Below, piece by piece: positions 17,671 to 25,914 of a stretch of DNA of 64,000 nucleotides (the first letter of the stretch is position 1; the number at the start of each line of letters is the position of its first letter). The stretch comes from Ralstonia sp. 25mfcol4.1. GTDB taxonomy: Bacteria > Pseudomonadota > Gammaproteobacteria > Burkholderiales > Burkholderiaceae. The stretch lies in contig NZ_FNJO01000010.1 in assembly GCF_900104095.1 (NCBI RefSeq), positions 82,231 to 146,230 of the forward strand, read 5' to 3'. The translations under genes were made by a program, and so were the position numbers. The notes beneath the pieces are model-generated. The model was not told the origin of the DNA. It saw only the letters and a program-made list of their open reading frames with translations, and ran no database searches.

Positions 17671-18455
17671 GCCGCGCCGCTTCGCTTTCGCGCCTGGGGG
17701 ACCGGGCGCTTGGCCTTCTGGGCATCGTGGCGTTCCTGCTGGTCTGGGAACTGGTGCCGCGCCTGCATATCGTCAGCGACGCCTACCTGAGCCCGCCATC
17801 GCAGATCATCGTCACGATCTGGGATCTGGTCAGCAGCGGGGCGCTGTTCAAGCACCTGTTCGCCAGTCTGCAACGGTCGCTGTACGGGCTGCTGTCCGCC
17901 ATCGGGCTCGGTGTGGTGCTGGGCCTGCTGATGGGGTGGTTCAGCCGCTTCGAGGCGATTGTCGATCCGATTCTGCAATTGTTCCGCCAGACTTCGGCCT
18001 TCGCGTTGTTCCCGGTGTTCATCCTGTTCCTGGGCATTGGCGAGATGTCCAAGGTGGCCATCATCTTCTGGGCATCGTTCTGGCCGGTGTTGCTCAGCAC
18101 GATCAGCGGGGTCAAGCAGGTGGACCGGCTGCTGATCGATTCGGCGCGCTCGATGGGCGCCAACCGCCTGTTCGTGTTCCGCAAGGTGGTGCTGCCAGCG
18201 GCTTCGCCGTCGATCTTTACTGGCGTGCGCCTGGCGGGCACCTATTGCATTACGGCGCTGGTGGCGGCCGAGATGATCGGCGCGCATTCGGGGCTGGGCT
18301 TCCTGACGCTGAACTCGCAGGAGGTCTTCCAGATTCCGACGATGTACGCAGGCATCCTGCTGCTGGCCTTGCTGGGCCTGGCGCTCAACTATGTGCTCGC
18401 GTTGGTGGAACGACGGCTCACGCGCTGGCGCAAGGGGCTGACGCTCAATGGCTAG
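17667..18455 (+). CDS. NitT/TauT-type ABC transporter permease
   Basis: A 262-residue inner-membrane permease with about six helices. The binding-protein-dependent transport (EAA) loop is visible as DSARSMGANRLFVFRKVVLPAA, with the preceding SFWPVLLSTISGV. The start ATG overlaps the ATPase stop (ATGA). An upstream extension of the open frame is an out-of-frame shadow of the ATPase tail. The 3' end overlaps the next gene by 8 bases. Confidence 0.93.
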   Translation: MSRAASLSRLGDRALGLLGIVAFLLVWELVPRLHIVSDAYLSPPSQIIVTIWDLVSSGALFKHLFASLQRSLYGLLSAIGLGVVLGLLMGWFSRFEAIVDPILQLFRQTSAFALFPVFILFLGIGEMSKVAIIFWASFWPVLLSTISGVKQVDRLLIDSARSMGANRLFVFRKVVLPAASPSIFTGVRLAGTYCITALVAAEMIGAHSGLGFLTLNSQEVFQIPTMYAGILLLALLGLALNYVLALVERRLTRWRKGLTLNG

Positions 18456-19314
18456 GTTGCGCCGATACCGCTGGCTGGCCGCGCTGCTGGGGCTGGCCGG
18501 CATCGCCACGGCTTATGCCGGTTATTCGGCTTATGCCGCTCACCGGCCCGTCGCGCCTGGGCCGTGGCTGCAAGACGTGCAACAGCGCGGCACCCTGGTG
18601 GTGGGCGTGCGCCAGTACGCGCGCCCCGCGCCGCCCAAGGCGCCCACGCCGCCCGAGCCCGACCAGTTTGACGTGGCCATGGCGCGCTATGTGGCGGAGC
18701 GTCTCGGGGTGACGTTGAAGGTCGTCGGCCTTCCCGGCGAGCCGGGGTCGCCGGTATGGCAGGCCGCGCAGCGCGATGTGGACGTGGTCATCGCGGGCGC
18801 GCGCCCGACGCAGACCGACGAATCCGTGGCGCATGTCGGGCCGGCGTACGCCATCGGCGACGGATCGCTGCTGGTGCTGCGCGGCAGCCGCTACCAGCGA
18901 CCCGGCGACCTGCGCGGCCAGCCGGTCTGCGTGGGGCAGGGCAGCGCCTATGCCACGCGCATCGCGCAAGACTTCGAAGGCGTGCCGAAGATCTACGCCT
19001 CGTCGATTCGCGCTGCCACAGGCTTTCTGGCGGGCGAATGCCAGGCGCTTGCCGACGATGCGCCGGTCGTGGCGCGCCTGCTGACGCTCCAGGAATGGCG
19101 CTTCTATCGCAGGCTCGACGGCGACCTGCAGGCGGACGCCGGCGCCGCGCGCATCGGCCTGCATGCCGCCGATCCTCAGTCTGCCGCGTGGTTCGACCAG
19201 ACCACGCGTGACTGGCGCAACAATGGCGCGCTGCAGCGCGCCCGCGAACAGCGCGCCGGCGACGTGGCCTACGAGGCCAGCCAGCTGCAGGACGGTCTGG
19301 TCTGCCATTCCTGA
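18448..19314 (+). CDS. Family-3 extracellular solute-binding protein, second receptor of the operon
   Basis: A 288-residue protein with an N-terminal signal or anchor helix (RYRWLAALLGLAGIATAYAGYSAYA) and a family-3 binding fold: GTLVVGVRQYARP at the start of lobe 1, VDVVIAGARPTQTDE in the middle, and LRGQPVCVGQGSAYATRI at the hinge. Typical members bind amino acids. It is unusual that a NitT/TauT importer carries a second receptor of another fold. The gene overlaps the permease by 8 bases, so it is surely co-translated. No Arg/Asp amino-acid clamp can be assigned with confidence, and Pro-rich residues after the signal suggest a flexible tether. Confidence 0.82.
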   Translation: MARLRRYRWLAALLGLAGIATAYAGYSAYAAHRPVAPGPWLQDVQQRGTLVVGVRQYARPAPPKAPTPPEPDQFDVAMARYVAERLGVTLKVVGLPGEPGSPVWQAAQRDVDVVIAGARPTQTDESVAHVGPAYAIGDGSLLVLRGSRYQRPGDLRGQPVCVGQGSAYATRIAQDFEGVPKIYASSIRAATGFLAGECQALADDAPVVARLLTLQEWRFYRRLDGDLQADAGAARIGLHAADPQSAAWFDQTTRDWRNNGALQRAREQRAGDVAYEASQLQDGLVCHS

Positions 19315-19335
19315 GCCAGCCAGCGGCGTGACACG

Positions 19336-20136
19336 TCAGGCCTTCACGTAACGCGGGGCTGGCGTGCGGTTCGACAGCACGCCGGCCATTGCACCGCGTG
19401 CCGCCTCGTAGGCGTTCCAGTGCTCGATCGCGTGCAGCGAGGGGATCGTGATCAGCTCGCCGTTGTCGAAGCCGACCAGCGCGGCATCGACCATATCGGT
19501 CGCCTGCATCACGATGGCCGGGTCCAGGTTCTCCACGGGCAAGCCGCCCGTCTCCCAGAAATCGGTGGCCGTGGCGCCCGGCAGTACCGCCTGCACGCGC
19601 ACGCCCCGGGCGCCGACTTCATGGTGCAGCGACTGGCTGAACGCGGTCACGAACGCCTTGCTGCCGCCATAGACCCCGTTCAGCACCTCCGGTGCGATAC
19701 CGACAATCGACGAGATATTGATGACCGAGCCCTTGCCGCGTGCCACGAAGCCCGGCACGGCGGCGTAGGTCAGGCGCGTCAGCGCGGTGACGTTCAGGTC
19801 GATCATCTTCGTCATCGCGTCTACGTCGCTGTCCAGCAGCGGCGTGTGCGTGCCGATGCCGGCGTTGTTCACCAGCAGCGTGATGCTCGCATCGTTGCGG
19901 AGCTTCTCTTCCACACGGGCCAGCGATGCGCGGTCGTTGAGGTCGGCGGCAAACACTTCGACCGCCCGGCCGGTTTCGTCGGTGATGCGGCGCGCCAGCG
20001 CGTCGAGCTTGTCGCGGTTGCGCGCCACGAGCACGAGGTCGTAGCCGCGCCGCGCCAGGCGGTCTGCGTAGATCGCGCCAATACCCGACGATGCGCCGGT
20101 GACCAGTGCCGTGCCCAGATGTTGTTGCTGCGTCAT
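19336..20136 (-). CDS. Short-chain dehydrogenase/reductase
   Basis: A 266-residue classical SDR. The cofactor motif TGASSGIG sits near residues 14-21, NNAG near 90, and catalytic Ser plus YGGSK (YxxxK) follow. Arg residues after the second strand suggest NADP(H). The start ATG at 20136 has GGAGA seven bases upstream; the longer frame to 20232 runs into the regulator's promoter and is rejected. It diverges from a GlxA-type regulator, which is the probable controller. The substrate is unknown. Confidence 0.92.
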   Translation of the reverse strand: MTQQQHLGTALVTGASSGIGAIYADRLARRGYDLVLVARNRDKLDALARRITDETGRAVEVFAADLNDRASLARVEEKLRNDASITLLVNNAGIGTHTPLLDSDVDAMTKMIDLNVTALTRLTYAAVPGFVARGKGSVINISSIVGIAPEVLNGVYGGSKAFVTAFSQSLHHEVGARGVRVQAVLPGATATDFWETGGLPVENLDPAIVMQATDMVDAALVGFDNGELITIPSLHAIEHWNAYEAARGAMAGVLSNRTPAPRYVKA

Positions 20137-20216
20137 GATGCTTCTCCATTCGGTGGTGGGTTCGGATGCGCTGCATCCATGTGAAGCATCGTAGGCCGGA
20201 TCGCGTTTGGCCGAAA

Positions 20217-20231
20217 TGACGTATATAGTCA
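20217..20231. promoter_or_regulatory. Near-palindrome between SDR and GlxA-type regulator genes
   Basis: TGAC and GTCA flank an AT-only-but-one core GTATATA, 36 bases before the regulator start. The core could serve as a -10 in either direction. It is a candidate operator of the regulator. Confidence 0.35.
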
Positions 20232-20266
20232 TGTTTCAGGACATCGGACAAAAACGGAGCGGCGGC

Positions 20267-21208
20267 ATGCACAGGGTGGGATTTCTGCTGATGGATGGCT
20301 TCCAGGTGATGGCGCTGGCGGCGCAAAGCGTGTTCGAGTACGCCAACTTGGTAGCGGGCGAGCCGTTCTACCGGATCGACAGCTATTCGGTGGCGGGCGG
20401 GCCGGTGCGATCGTCACTGGGCATGGCGGTCGAAACGCGCCACGCCAGCGCACGGATCACCGTGGACACCTGGGTGCTGGCCGGCGCGGCAGACCCCGTG
20501 GCCACGCCCACGCCGCAGCCGATACTCGACCTTGTGCGCAAGGCCGCACCCCGGGCACGCCGGGTGGCATCGATCTGTACCGGCGCCTTCATCCTGGCCG
20601 AAGCCGGGCTGCTTGACGGCCGCCGCGCCACCACGCACTGGTTCTACGCGCGGGACATGCAGCGCGCCCACCCGCACATCCGGGTGGAAGACGACCGCAT
20701 CCATATCGTGGACGGACCAATCTGGACGTCGGCCGGCATGACGGCCGGCCTGGACCTGGCGCTGGCGATGGTGGAAACAGACCTCGGTGCCGATGTCGCG
20801 CGCTCCGTGGCGCACAAGCTCGTGATGTACCAGCGCCGTTCCGGCGGGCAGTCGCAGCACTCCGAACTGCTGGACCTGGCGCCCAAGTCCGACCGCATCC
20901 AGAGTGCGCTCGACTACGCGCGCAAGAATCTGCACCAGCCGCTCACCGTGGAGGATCTGGCCGGCGCCGTGCATCTGAGCCCCCGTCAGTTCAGCCGCGT
21001 GTTCACGGCCGAAACCGGGCAGTCACCGGCCAAGGCCGTGGAAAGCCTGCGCCTGGAGGCGGCCCGGCTGATGATCGAACAGAGCCGCCATCCACTGGAC
21101 GTGGTGGCAAAAGAGACCGGATTCCGTGACCGCCGGCACCTGCGCGAGGCATTCATCCGCGGCTTCGGCATGCCGCCGCAGGCAGTGCGGCGCGAGGCGA
21201 GGGGGTAG
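20267..21208 (+). CDS. GlxA-family AraC-type transcriptional regulator
   Basis: A 313-residue regulator with an N-terminal DJ-1/PfpI-like domain (VGFLLMDGFQVMALAAQ; nucleophile-elbow region SICTGAFILAEAGLLDGR) and a C-terminal AraC double helix-turn-helix (LTVEDLAGAVHLSPRQFSRVF, then RHPLDVVAKETGFRDRRHLREAF). GlxA-type regulators are usually activators that sense amine-like metabolites. The ATG at 20267 has GGAG seven bases upstream and matches the family start, so earlier in-frame Mets are not used. It diverges from an SDR gene. Confidence 0.92.
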   Translation: MHRVGFLLMDGFQVMALAAQSVFEYANLVAGEPFYRIDSYSVAGGPVRSSLGMAVETRHASARITVDTWVLAGAADPVATPTPQPILDLVRKAAPRARRVASICTGAFILAEAGLLDGRRATTHWFYARDMQRAHPHIRVEDDRIHIVDGPIWTSAGMTAGLDLALAMVETDLGADVARSVAHKLVMYQRRSGGQSQHSELLDLAPKSDRIQSALDYARKNLHQPLTVEDLAGAVHLSPRQFSRVFTAETGQSPAKAVESLRLEAARLMIEQSRHPLDVVAKETGFRDRRHLREAFIRGFGMPPQAVRREARG

Positions 21209-21283
21209 GGCCTATTCCGGCATCCGGATCGAAGGCTGGACGAAGGCCGCCGGGATCGGCAATCAGGCGCCATCAGAGGGTGG

Positions 21284-21317
21284 CCCCGCTGTCGCGCGCG
21301 AAACGCGGCGACAGGGG
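21284..21317. terminator. Stem-loop between convergent genes, possible terminator
   Basis: CCCC-GC-TGTCGC and GGCGACAGGGG pair with a two-base bulge. It stands between the regulator stop (21208) and the phosphatase stop (21336). No T-run follows on either strand, so intrinsic termination is uncertain. Confidence 0.35.
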
Positions 21318-21335
21318 ACGTCACTGCATGGCAGA

Positions 21336-23306
21336 TCAGCCGTCGATGCGGATCTGCACGCCATTCGACGAGTAGACCGGCGTGGCCTTGTAGCCGTCCA
21401 CGGTGACCGTGGCGAACTGGCCCTTGATGCTGCTGCCGGTGATGACGGCAATCGTGTCGCCTGCCTTCGGCGCATAGCCATCGACAAACGCGATGCGCAG
21501 CGTGCCACCGGCAATGGTCGTGACGCCAGCTACCGTCATGCGGCCCCGGCCATTGGGGCCGACGCGCAGATCGAGCGTGGTGTCGGCCAGCTGTGTGTAC
21601 TTGCCGGCAATCGCCACGCTTTGCGGTGCGTTGATGATGACCGACCCGGCGCCCAGGTAGACATCGCCCGTGCCGAACGCCTTGGCCGACACCGCCTCCA
21701 GCGCACCGCCTGCCACCTGCGTGCCGCCGGAGTACGTGTTGGCGCCGCCGAGCTTGAGGTTGCCGGTGCCGGATAGCGTGAACTTGCCCGCGCCCGCGAT
21801 ATCGTTGCGCCAGATGTCGCCGGCGTTGAAGCCTCCCTTGCTGGCGTCCATCGACACCACGACGTTGCCGTTGAACGCGCCATAGCCGTCGCCGGCTGCG
21901 AACAGGTTGAGCCGTCCCCAGCCTTCCGCGTCGTCCATGACCGGATAGCCCGATGCAATCTCGGTGGTCTTCAGCACCACGCGACGCTGGTCGGCGCTCA
22001 GGTACGGGAAGCGCGTTTCCAGCATCACCTCGGCGCCCTTGGGCACCACGGGGTCCGCAGTGGCCGAGCCGATCTGCGCGAAGCCGAACGTCATGCGTCG
22101 CATGAAGTTGGCCTTGTTCGCGGCGTAGTCGGTGAAGCGGTCGTTGCTGGCGGTGCCCGACTGCGCGAAGGTGCGGAAGGTGGCCGGCGTGGTGCCGGTG
22201 GCCGCCATCAGCGTGGTATGGGCCTGGGCATAGGCCGAGGCCTTCAGCGTGGCGTTGGCCGGTGCAAAGAGGTTGGCCGCCGCCGAAGCAATGCCGAGCA
22301 TGCGGCCGCCGATCACGTCGAGCGGCGAATGCATGCCGGCGAGGATGCGGTTTTCGCCCAGCTCCATGCCGCGGCTCAGCATTTCCTGGAACCGCTCGGG
22401 AACCAGGTAGGCCATGACCACGGCATTGCGCAGGGCCTCCGCCGTGTGGCCGCTGATGAAGCCACCGTCGGTCGTGGGATCGGCACTGATGGCCGGCACC
22501 AGCGTCGGCGCCAGGATCACGCTGGAACTCCAGCGGTAGGGACGGGCGTACTTGTAGAAGCGCTTGGCCGGCTCGGTCGACGCATTGTCGCCCACCTTGT
22601 TGACCATCGTGATCACGTCGCCGAACGCCGCATTGCCGGCACCGGCCACGCCGGCGTTGTTGCCGCCATCGTCATATTTGACCATGGTGGCGTCGGCCGG
22701 GATGCTGGTGATCGTCGTGGTCTGCTGGGCAGCGGCTCGCCATGCCGCCGTAAGCGGGCCCATGCCGTCCGTCACGCTGTAGTTCTTGCCGCGACGGTCG
22801 TCGTAGTACGCAGCCTCGGCCTGCGCGGCGGTGCGCTGCGTGGTAGCGTTGATGACGTACTGGATGTTCGCGTTGTGCGCGGCGGCGTTCGTCACCGAAC
22901 CACCTGCCGTGCCGTCGTTCGGCAAGCCGGTCCACGTAGACGCCGCGACCGCCGGGAAGCTCCCGTTGGCCGCTGCCGGCGCACCGGCGTCGACCAGGCG
23001 CGTCAGCGGTTCCCACACATCGAGGAAACCCTTGACCAAACGGACGCCGGCATTGGTCTCGACGGTCGCGTAGCGTGCGTCACCGCGCTGGTTGGTGGCG
23101 ATGTTGTCGACAAACGGCAGCACCGACGCCTGCACGGGGGCACTGTCGACAAACCCGGGGTCAGCCGGCGGCGCCGGTATGGCAAGCGGCGTGACAGTGG
23201 AGGCGCTTTGGCTGTGGTTGTCGTCGCCGCCGCCGCAGGCGCTGAGCAGAAGCGCAAGGCAGGCGACCGCAATGGCCGATGGAATCCCGGGCCGGGAAAG
23301 AGACAT
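21336..23306 (-). CDS. Lipoprotein PAP2-type phosphatase with C-terminal beta-helix passenger repeats
   Basis: A 656-residue exported protein. The signal ends in lipobox LLSAC (Cys24), followed by GGGDDN. A class A acid phosphatase/PAP2 domain carries the three motifs K-x6-RP (KRFYKYARP), SGH (GFISGHTAE) and R-x5-H-x3-D (NRILAGMHSPLD); the Ser of the usual SR is Asn. Past residue ~450 the chain turns into autotransporter-associated repeats (NTYSGGTQVAGGAL, TTIAGGTLRIAF), yet no beta-barrel translocator follows: the gene stops shortly after. The likely role is hydrolysis of phosphate esters at the cell surface or in the periplasm. Its promoter resembles that of phospholipase C and may belong to the Pho regulon. 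Confidence 0.88.
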   Translation of the reverse strand: MSLSRPGIPSAIAVACLALLLSACGGGDDNHSQSASTVTPLAIPAPPADPGFVDSAPVQASVLPFVDNIATNQRGDARYATVETNAGVRLVKGFLDVWEPLTRLVDAGAPAAANGSFPAVAASTWTGLPNDGTAGGSVTNAAAHNANIQYVINATTQRTAAQAEAAYYDDRRGKNYSVTDGMGPLTAAWRAAAQQTTTITSIPADATMVKYDDGGNNAGVAGAGNAAFGDVITMVNKVGDNASTEPAKRFYKYARPYRWSSSVILAPTLVPAISADPTTDGGFISGHTAEALRNAVVMAYLVPERFQEMLSRGMELGENRILAGMHSPLDVIGGRMLGIASAAANLFAPANATLKASAYAQAHTTLMAATGTTPATFRTFAQSGTASNDRFTDYAANKANFMRRMTFGFAQIGSATADPVVPKGAEVMLETRFPYLSADQRRVVLKTTEIASGYPVMDDAEGWGRLNLFAAGDGYGAFNGNVVVSMDASKGGFNAGDIWRNDIAGAGKFTLSGTGNLKLGGANTYSGGTQVAGGALEAVSAKAFGTGDVYLGAGSVIINAPQSVAIAGKYTQLADTTLDLRVGPNGRGRMTVAGVTTIAGGTLRIAFVDGYAPKAGDTIAVITGSSIKGQFATVTVDGYKATPVYSSNGVQIRIDG

Positions 23307-23356
23307 GACAGGGTCCTCTGAAGAAGGACGGCGGGCAGGCCGTCGAAAGAGGACGC

Positions 23357-23390
23357 AGTCTAAGGACGTCTCATGTCATACATGTGAAAC
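23357..23390 (-). promoter_or_regulatory. PHO-box-like promoter of the PAP2 phosphatase
   Basis: Minus-strand direct repeats GTTTCAC (23390-23384) and ATGACAT (23379-23373) are 4 bases apart (11-base period). The second is 10 bases before TAGACT inside GTCCTTAGACT (23367-23357). Spacing and the GTCCTTAG element are identical to the phospholipase promoter at 7.0 kb. The distance to the start codon (~51 bases) is also nearly the same. Confidence 0.45.
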
Positions 23391-23474
23391 ATGGGCCGCC
23401 GAATATCGATGGATTATTCGGTCCGCGTACATAGTGGCGACATATTCGTGCTGGGCGATCGGCCCGCACGGCAC

Positions 23475-24041
23475 CTAGCCCCAGCGCCGTACGCGCCCCG
23501 TGTCCAGGTGGACGAAGTTCTCGGCCTTGTAGAAGCCGACACCCCCCAGCTGCAGCGTCTGCGCCGCATCGCGCAGGTCAGCCAGCGCCACGCCGGGCAG
23601 GCGGATGTCGATGGCCATGCCGTCCATGTGGAGGCTGTGCCTGGCGACACCACCGCCACGGGTCTTGCGCAGCCGCTCGTTGGTAATGGGGCAGCGGTAG
23701 CCCGAAATCACCTGGAACGGGGCGTCGCTGCCCACTTCGCGCCGCAGCGCGAACAGCAGGCCGAACAGCTTCGGATCGATTTCACCGACCGTGCCCGAGT
23801 AGTGATCGCGCAGGAAGTGGTTGAGCGAGGTCTGCGCCTGCGGCAGCACCTGATCGCCCATGGCATACACCAGCGACAGATGTTCGCCGGTGTGGGTGTG
23901 TTCAAAGGACAGCGAGCGGGCATCGGGCCCCAGCGCCGCCAGGGCGGCGCGAGGCGCCAGCGTCGACAGGCCCGCGCCTAGCGCGATGGCTCCTGCACGA
24001 TGAAAAAAACGGCGACGCTGGCTGGAACTGGATTCGGACAT
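23475..24041 (-). CDS. DUF882 / M15-family murein peptidase-like protein, Tat-exported
   Basis: A 188-residue YcbK-type protein. The N-terminus has a twin-arginine signal (SQRRRFFHRAG, then a hydrophobic stretch ending ALA). The M15A zinc-site pattern is visible: SGYRCPITN, then HSLHMDGMAIDI (His and Asp ligands), and HLDTG near the end. It probably trims peptidoglycan side chains or binds them in the periplasm. It lies directly downstream of the L,D-transpeptidase gene (25-base gap, same strand), as ycbK follows ycbB in enterobacteria, so the two form a cell-wall operon. The longer open frame upstream overlaps the transpeptidase and is rejected. Confidence 0.9.
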   Translation of the reverse strand: MSESSSSQRRRFFHRAGAIALGAGLSTLAPRAALAALGPDARSLSFEHTHTGEHLSLVYAMGDQVLPQAQTSLNHFLRDHYSGTVGEIDPKLFGLLFALRREVGSDAPFQVISGYRCPITNERLRKTRGGGVARHSLHMDGMAIDIRLPGVALADLRDAAQTLQLGGVGFYKAENFVHLDTGRVRRWG

Positions 24042-24066
24042 GGAAACTTTTACAACGGCGCGGCAT

Positions 24067-25779
24067 TCATGAAGGCCGTACGGCTGGCTTGGCACCCGTG
24101 CGCTGCCGCAGCGCCTGGTCCAGCAATTTGTCCTGTCCGTAAATGTCAGGCACAAAGTATACCCGTCCATCGGCGCGCGCAATGGCTGTCCCGTAGGCCA
24201 GCACCACGGGCACCGGTTGCTGAAGCGCAATGGTCTTCGACTTGCCCGCCGTCATTGCCTCACGGATACGCGCCGGGGTCCATTCGGGCATGCCCTGAAG
24301 CGTGAACTGCGCCAGCGCGACAGGATCTTCGACGCGGATGCAGCCGTGACTGAAATCGCGCCGGCCGCGCTTGAACAATTCCGGCGTGGGCGTGTGGTGC
24401 AGATAGATGGCCTGGTTGTTCGGGAAGATGAACTTGATGTCCCCCAGCGCATTGAGCGGGCCTGGCCTTTGCCGGATGCGCGCCTGCCCGCTCAGCACCG
24501 CATCGACATTGGCCTGGCTGAACGTGGCATTTGCCTGGGTGCCATAGACGAACTCGAAGCCCTGGCGCGTGAAATAGCCGGGATCGCGCTGGGATTTCGG
24601 GATGACTTCCTTGCGCGCGATCGACGACGGCACGTTCCAGTACGGGCTGAACTCGATATAGCGCATGTCCTCCTTGAACAGCGGCGTGCGCGTATCGAGC
24701 GCCTTGCCCACGATGACCTTCATCTCCAGCTTGATGTCGAGCCGGCCTTCGTCGTAGTCGTAGGCGCGCAGCACGAATTCGGGCACGTTGACCACGATCA
24801 TGCGCGGGCCCTCGGCCAGCGGCGTCCAGCGCAGGCGCTCCATCGTCAGCACGATCTGGTCGACGCGCGCGGCGGGCGTGACGTTGAGCTGGGCCAGCGT
24901 GCCCGCGCCGATCACCCCATCGGCATCGAGCGCATGGCGCGTCTGGAACGCCTTGACGGCATCGACGAGTGCGCCTTCGTAACGCTGTGGTACCGGCGCG
25001 CCTGGGGACAGGTCGCCCAGGGCTTGCAGCCGTTGCGCCAGTTGCGGCAGACCGGCGTAGGACTGTCCGGGCGTCAGCTTGCCACCGGCAACGGCGGGCA
25101 GCGGGGTCTTCCAGAACGGCTCGGCTGCGAGCTTGCGATACTTGGCCAGCGCGTCGCGCAGCGTGCCGTAGAGCGGAAACGACGGCGCGGCTTCGCGCAT
25201 GGCGTCGGCCAGCCGGTTGGCGGCCATGGCGTTGCGCAGGTAGCTTTCCGGATCGAACGGGGGCAGATTGCCGACCGAGAAATTCGCGTGGACCTTGCGC
25301 GGATCGACGCGACCCCGATGCAGATCGGACAGATATCGCTTCATGGCACTGGTGAGCGCCCCGTCAAAGCGCTGCGCCGCGTCCGACGCCGGCGTCGGGG
25401 CATCGACCAGCTGCGCCAACGCGCGCTGCAGGCCATCGGCATCGTAGTCTCCCGGCTCCAGACCATCGGTACCGGCACCGTTCAATGCCTTGACCGCGGC
25501 TTGCGCCGCCTGCGAGGGACGCCCATCGGCAAACCAGAGCAGGTCCTGCGGCGGCTGGGCCCACGCCGGCGAAGCACTGCACAGCAGCCAGGCCGCGCCG
25601 ACACTGGCAAGGCCTGCGATTCGGGCGGGGACACGCGCGCAAACGCGCGAGGCAATGTGTGGAAGGCGGCGCGGACGACGGGCCTTGGCGGTCGCCGTCG
25701 GGGCTGGCATGGCTGCAGGGGCAACAGTCATCGTATGAAGGTCGATAGCGTTTGTCCTTTGCGTATCGTATCCGAACAT
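24067..25779 (-). CDS. YcbB-type L,D-transpeptidase
   Basis: A 570-residue murein L,D-transpeptidase making 3-3 crosslinks. After a basic N-terminus and a hydrophobic export segment (ASVGAAWLLCSASPAWA) come a YcbB scaffold domain, a peptidoglycan-binding helical bundle (VDAVKAFQTRHALDADGVIG) and the YkuD catalytic domain. The catalytic motif is HTPTPELF...SHGCIRVEDP with the nucleophilic Cys. The length fits the LdtD/YcbB class. The start at 25779 (ATG, AGGGAGGG about 11 bases upstream) is preferred to a TTG at 25815; an ATG at 25731 is also possible. It diverges from the universal stress protein gene. Confidence 0.92.
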   Translation of the reverse strand: MFGYDTQRTNAIDLHTMTVAPAAMPAPTATAKARRPRRLPHIASRVCARVPARIAGLASVGAAWLLCSASPAWAQPPQDLLWFADGRPSQAAQAAVKALNGAGTDGLEPGDYDADGLQRALAQLVDAPTPASDAAQRFDGALTSAMKRYLSDLHRGRVDPRKVHANFSVGNLPPFDPESYLRNAMAANRLADAMREAAPSFPLYGTLRDALAKYRKLAAEPFWKTPLPAVAGGKLTPGQSYAGLPQLAQRLQALGDLSPGAPVPQRYEGALVDAVKAFQTRHALDADGVIGAGTLAQLNVTPAARVDQIVLTMERLRWTPLAEGPRMIVVNVPEFVLRAYDYDEGRLDIKLEMKVIVGKALDTRTPLFKEDMRYIEFSPYWNVPSSIARKEVIPKSQRDPGYFTRQGFEFVYGTQANATFSQANVDAVLSGQARIRQRPGPLNALGDIKFIFPNNQAIYLHHTPTPELFKRGRRDFSHGCIRVEDPVALAQFTLQGMPEWTPARIREAMTAGKSKTIALQQPVPVVLAYGTAIARADGRVYFVPDIYGQDKLLDQALRQRTGAKPAVRPS

Positions 25780-25826
25780 CGTGACGTATCCCTCCCTTGC
25801 TACATCTGAAAACAAAAGTTTCTACT

Positions 25827-25861
25827 ATTAATGAGCGTTTGATACAGGTCAATTAATGAGC
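25827..25861. repeat. 10-base direct repeat between transpeptidase and stress-protein genes
   Basis: ATTAATGAGC occurs at 25827-25836 and 25852-25861, a 25-base period, in an AT-rich 135-base divergent promoter region. It may bind a regulator common to both genes. Confidence 0.35.
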
Positions 25862-25914
25862 CACGCCGCGAACTATGCTGTCTACAGCGACAACGTCAAT
25901 GCGGAGGTGAATCG

